This document shows positions 60,101 through 64,000 of a stretch of 64,000 bases of DNA, piece by piece (within the stretch, counting starts at the first letter, position 1; each line of letters begins with the position of its first letter). The notes beneath the pieces were generated by a model. That model did not search any database and was not told the origin of the DNA. It saw only the letters and a program-made list of their open reading frames with translations. The position numbers and the translations under genes are program-made. This DNA comes from Verticillium longisporum. Its lineage: Eukaryota; Ascomycota; Sordariomycetes; Glomerellales; Plectosphaerellaceae. The DNA lies in the NCBI GenBank assembly GCA_019188255.1, contig JAETXT010000005.1, forward strand, positions 1,736,001 through 1,800,000. The letters run 5' to 3'.

Positions 60101-60943
60101 TCCACCTCGACCATCGACACTGACCACTATGTCAACCTTTCGAAGGAGAGCGTTGCTGCTGGTGGCAAGGGTGTCTCCGAGACGGATGACCTCGACGGCA
60201 GCCGTAAGGGTCTAGGCACTGGTTACGGCCAGTCCAAGTGGGCAAGCGAGTACGTCCTTCGTGATGCCGGCCGCCGCGGCCTTACCGGTGCCATTATTCG
60301 TCCTGGCTACATCATGGGTGATCCCAAGTCTGGCATCAGCATCACTGACGACTTCCTTGTCCGTCTGTGGAAGGGCTGCCTCCAGGTCGGCGCCCGTCCT
60401 GATATCAACAACACAGTCAATCAGGTTCCCGTCACGCAAGTTAGCCGCATTGTCGTCGCCGCGGCTCTTCATCCTCCTACGACGCCACTCGGCGTCGTCC
60501 AGATCACGAGCCACCCGCGGCTCACACAAAACGAGTGGGTCGGCACCCTTGAGACGTACGGCTACAACATCCCCAAGGTGCCCTACCCTGAGTGGAGCGA
60601 CAAGTTGCGTGCCTACGTCGGCGATGACACCAAGGAAGAGCACGCCCTGTTGCCTCTATTCCACCTCGTAACGGGCAATCTACCTGCCGACTCGGTCGCG
60701 CCTGAGCTGGACGACAGCAACGCGGCCGCCGTGCTCAAGGCATCGGGTGCCATAGAAGAGGACCCTCTCGCCGCCGGCGCTGTGACCACGGATGCCATTG
60801 GCATGTACCTGGCCTATCTCGTCGCGATCGAATTCCTGCCTCCCCCGCCCGCGGCCGGACAACGTGCATTGCCCAAGTGTGAGATTGCCGCTGAGAGGTT
60901 GGCGGCCCTGACCGGAAGCGGTCGTGGTGTCAAGGCCACGTAG
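57189..60943 (+). CDS. LYS2: L-2-aminoadipate reductase (LYS2), adenylation-carrier-reductase
   Basis: Five exons: 57189-57261, 57324-57519, 57576-58366, 58419-59172 and 59223-60943, introns 50-62 bp, about 1177 residues. Domain order is adenylation (FTSGSEGKPKG near residue 195, MYGTTETQ, YRTGDLGRF.DG, NPNGKIDKPALPFP), phosphopantetheine carrier (FFEEGGHSILAQQ, Ser about 675) and NADPH thioester reductase (MTGATGFLGSYIL about 768, YGQSKW about 938). This A-T-R order with no condensation domain, and the length, fit the alpha-aminoadipate lysine pathway enzyme, which activates and reduces 2-aminoadipate to its semialdehyde in the cytosol. The carrier needs pantetheinylation by a separate transferase. 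One frame break near 57699-57703 (CTCGTTCATCC) needs one base fewer to read PRLLV-IQRATEEAGKL. Possibly a sequence error, since the enzyme is needed for lysine prototrophy. Confidence 0.92.
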
Positions 60944-61524
60944 TGTGGTGTTGGGATTTTAGAGAATAAGGATCTGGTGAAAATTTAAAGCGGTGGTAGA
61001 TTACTAGTTGGTTTAGCAGACGATGTACAACACAATGAGAAGCTCAACGTTCAAACGAAATATCTGCAGAACTGTACAAGGTGGCACATTGCTTCTGACA
61101 AGGACGAATTCTAACGATCACATAGACCACCATAACGAGTTCTTTGACTTTTCAAAGGATGTAGTGAGATGCGAGATGCCATTTGGATTCACAGGCTTGC
61201 AGTGGATTTAAGACGACCGCAGCTTAAAGAGGTTAACGACAGCAACGAATCGGTAGGCAACAGCTCCTTCCCTCAACGCAACCTCTGCTTCTCTTTATCT
61301 GGCCAGCACTTTCACGATCTTCCAGTATTCAACTCGAACAAGTATTTTTCCCTTTCCCTAAAAACTTACAATACTGAGACAAGTACCAGGCTTCTACCTC
61401 GTTGTTATTCACTACCACTCGTGTCCTTCCGATTCAAGCGCACAGCAAAATTGCGCATCGGGAGTTTACTCACTCCAACGCATGAGGCTGTTCTCGTAAC
61501 CTGGGCCTACCTTTCAACAACACC
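60944..61524. other. Intergenic region, LYS2 to hypothetical gene
   Basis: 580 bp with LYS2 3' sequences and the promoter of the next gene, including a pyrimidine-rich stretch around 61260-61350. No other gene seen. Confidence 0.45.
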
Positions 61525-62318
61525 ATGGACGCCCTTGCCAGCAGCATCATCTATCCGAAGACCACCAAGTTCCGTGCCGATTCCAACTCAGCCAAAGTGG
61601 CCAAAAAGGCCAAGAAACCCAAGACGCCCAAGGTGAAGAAGGAAACGTCCCGCAAGCGTGGCACATTGAAGAAGAAAGTCCCCGAAGAGGGACCCAAGGT
61701 ATGCTCCCCCTTGCAGCCATGTCCTCGTGGGTCGGAATGAATCTGAATCTCACGAATCAGTTTGAGAACCCCAACGCCGGCACAGTCGTCTACGAACTCG
61801 CAAAGAACTCCATGGGGCCGCCTTCCCCGCCTCACGACGAAGACATACCCATCGAAGACCTGCTGCCGCCTGACGAGGTGCGCATCCGCGCACCCCACAA
61901 CGCCACCGTCTCGGTCCTCGACACGCCCCTCGTCAATGCCAGCGTCAGCAAGGGGGTTTTCACCTTCCGCGTCAAGAAAGGCAAGTCAGATGGCGAGGGG
62001 CACAACGAGTTCATCGAGCGACTGGTGCGCACCAAGACGGAAGGGGAGTTTCACGCGGCCCTGTCGGACAGTGTCCAGGGAGCCGCCAGGGTGTTCAAGG
62101 CTGACAGGGACGCTGCGAAGGCGGCTCCGAGGCTTGCGAGGCAGAAGCGGAGTGTTGAGAGGGCGAGAATGGCGTTGGAGAGGCTTGCGGAGCTAAACAT
62201 GGACCAAACTGAGCTGAGGATCAAGAGAGAGGAAGAGGAGTACGAGGGTGGTGACGAGGCTGAAGTGCAATTCTGTGAGGTTGCCGGGACTGGGCAGGAG
62301 CTCGAGGTCGTTGAGTAA
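61525..62318 (+). CDS. Hypothetical protein with basic N-terminus and coiled coil
   Basis: Two exons, 61525-61698 and 61761-62318, with a 62-bp intron (GTATGC..AATCAG) joining EEGPK to FENPNAG; 243 residues in a clean frame. Residues 20-58 are extremely lysine-rich (KVAKKAKKPKTPKVKKETSRKR in two overlapping runs), suggesting nuclear or nucleic-acid association. The middle is acidic and proline-rich (PPSPPHDEDIPIEDLLPPDEVRIR). The C-terminal third (about 150-225) is a charged helical stretch (RLARQKRSVERARMALERLAELN) likely to form a coiled coil, ending acidic. I do not recognise a family. The frame, intron and codon use support a real gene; no function is assigned. Confidence 0.6.
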
Positions 62319-63859
62319 CTCTTGAGGGTGTCACGAGGAGCTTGGATCATCGGGGCAAGGCTCAATCTGCTCCTGAAGGCCTACAAGAATTTCATCTGGT
62401 TGGCACACGTAGCACTCTATCACCTTGGTCGGTGGGACCCTTTAAAGCTAGGCCAGAAGCTTCGTTCCAGTCAAAACTTATGTGGCGGCATTTTGACAGA
62501 GAGGTGGGTTTCCATACCAAATCTGACAGGACTGCTGACGAATGTCAGTTCCCCATGTGCTGTCATCTTGTAATTGATGTCACCCTCATTGGTTGATGTC
62601 AACGAGGGAAACATAGGCGGTATTTTACGATCATTTCGACCCAACGTGCAATTTTTGACATGTCGTTTAGTTGGGCGTGGTAGATTGAGCGATCGCCGCA
62701 ATGTTGCTGCCTCGGAGGTCTGGGTCTCCGTGATGGTGTGGAGAGGTATTGCCTCAATGACCGGACAGCCTCACTGAAGACAATAACTGGACAAAACCTA
62801 TGCGGTTGTAATGCATGAAGGTGGCAACACCATGAATAGCGAAGTGGGCTTGCCAGTGTAAAAGATGAGGTGCTTCGTTACCAGCCTGGCTTTGATATCT
62901 CTTGCGACTCCGGAGCCTATGCTGCATTACTCTCTAATTAGTCCCTGGCCTGGCTGCCAGCGCTTCAAGTGATAGCTGGTAGCTCATCACGAGGCTTCAT
63001 GTCGTTATCTTGTGTCACCTACAAGCGTTCAAGCCTCCATCGTGTTCAATTTCTATTCGCCAAGGCAGGTGTGCAACTTTGTCTAAAAAGTGACAGAACC
63101 CATGAAGCTGATTCAGTCTCAAATCAAAACATATGCTTCAGTCATCAACACGTAGCCTGGTCATGTAAGCAGCACTTTGAAGTAGCTCAGACTTCAGTTT
63201 GCGAAGAACAGGAGCAAAGGCTGTTTTTGTCAGACAGGGTAATAGGATTAACCGTGCGAGGGACTTTGGGTGTCTTACTTGGGCAAGAAGGCGCAGTATT
63301 GTGTCCATGCATATCATTTTCCGGGATTTGAGAGCTTGTCTATTGTCAGAAGTATCGTAAAAAGAACTTTTGCTTCGACTCTAGCGTCTTCTGTCCTTTC
63401 TCCTCTCAGTGGCATGGATACTATGTAATGTCCAAACATGTGGGTTCGTAGACCAGCATGTCTATGCAACCAGAACCGAATAGCGCCAGTGCGACCTAAA
63501 CTGATGGTGTCACAAATCTGCAACGGTCTGACACGTCACTCACTCGCATATCACGTTCAAGGAGAACGGCTACATCGGCAAATTAACAGGTGTTATCGTG
63601 CAACCAACTTTTGAGATGGATGGGTTGCATGAAGCAGGCTGGGCTCTCTCTGCCAAGTCACCGTCGTCTTTCAACCAGCCATGTCCGAAAGCGTGCCGCG
63701 ATTCGTTGATATATCTCGAACATGTGAATGTCGCTGTTTTGCACTTTGGAGCTGGTTCTTTCTCAGTCGTACGACAGGATGACACTCTAAGTGCCGGTCA
63801 CACTGGCCGCAATTTGTTGATGCTCATTCTCAGACGAAGCTCCGAGGCGAAGAATTTGG
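62319..63859. other. Intergenic region without recognised genes
   Basis: 1.5 kb of normal composition. Several open frames of up to 120 codons on both strands have no domain, no supporting introns and mixed composition. The end of the region leads into a promoter. Confidence 0.45.
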
Positions 63860-63860
63860 G

Positions 63861-63870
63861 ATATAAATAA
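63861..63870 (+). promoter_or_regulatory. TATA box of a gene beyond the right edge
   Basis: ATATAAATAA preceded by GGG and followed by about 130 bases of C/A-rich, G-poor sequence with repeated CAA and TCC (63880-64000). That is the usual look of a fungal 5' untranslated leader. No ATG start is reached before the window ends. Confidence 0.5.
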
Positions 63871-64000
63871 GAGGCACGGCGAGCAAGATTACCACAACGA
63901 ATATCTCAAAAGCAGTCTCTTCGTCCACATCGGCCGACAATCAAGCTTCAAAGCGAACATCCCAGAAACTATATTCTCACCACGCCCCCACGTCCGCCAA

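Noticed and set aside
57189..60943. Possible secondary-metabolite NRPS-like carboxylate reductase cluster
   Set aside because: Domain order, length and sequence fit LYS2, a primary-metabolism gene, and no tailoring enzym​es are clustered with it.
1..64000. CRISPR arrays, bacterial operons, ribosome-binding sites
   Set aside because: The sequence is eukaryotic, with spliceosomal introns; no spaced short palindromic repeats were seen.

Overview
This window looks like a filamentous ascomycete (Pezizomycotina, most likely Sordariomycetes). Genes carry short 47-127 bp introns with GT..AG borders and CTRAC-type branch sites. The gene set is typical: an alpha-aminoadipate reductase, a Zn2Cys6 regulator, a pectin lyase, and PAP2, DUF1996 and DOCK homologues. 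Gene-rich DNA of balanced composition alternates with extremely AT-rich blocks in which CAG/TGG codons have become TAG/TAA, the signature of repeat-induced point mutation (RIP).

Layout. 1-19730 is a repeat block. It holds a RIP-degraded Ty3/gypsy element interrupted by a complete Ty1/copia element (840-8381, 5-bp target duplication GAAAG) and by a solo LTR (10506-10797). Two pogo/Fot1-type DNA transposons that are not RIP-mutated follow (11171-13027 and 13760-15618), then half of a hAT element (15619-16860), a small GC-normal islet, and a RIP-mutated reading frame of unknown function. 19731-35240 is a gene island: a PAP2-family membrane protein, a long upstream region, a DOCK-type guanine nucleotide exchange factor and a RidA-family deaminase. 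35243-39641 is a second repeat block: a 5' fragment of the same copia family, a third pogo copy and the other half of the hAT element. 39642-64000 is a second gene island: secreted rhamnogalacturonan lyase (PL4), convergent Zn2Cys6 factor, amino-acid transporter, secreted DUF1996 protein, secreted FMN-dependent alpha-hydroxy-acid oxidase, convergent secreted SGNH-hydrolase/VCBS-repeat protein, LYS2, a small hypothetical gene, and a promoter reading off the right edge.

Functional themes. Four secreted proteins between 40 and 56 kb (PL4, DUF1996, alpha-hydroxy-acid oxidase, SGNH-VCBS) beside a Zn2Cys6 factor and an amino-acid transporter suggest a saprotrophic or plant-associated nutrient locus. 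I do not see a secondary-metabolite cluster.

The two strongest observations are structural. First, the two termini of one hAT element, with reverse-complementary 8-bp target duplications (GTCTTGAG at 16861, CTCAAGAC at 39642), lie 22.8 kb apart and face the same way. This implies an inversion, or a misassembly, with breakpoints at the pogo copies. Second, five of the genes (DOCK, PL4, DUF1996, alpha-hydroxy-acid oxidase, LYS2) carry single-base indels, most of them in short G or C runs. Homopolymer errors in the assembly explain this better than pseudogene decay.
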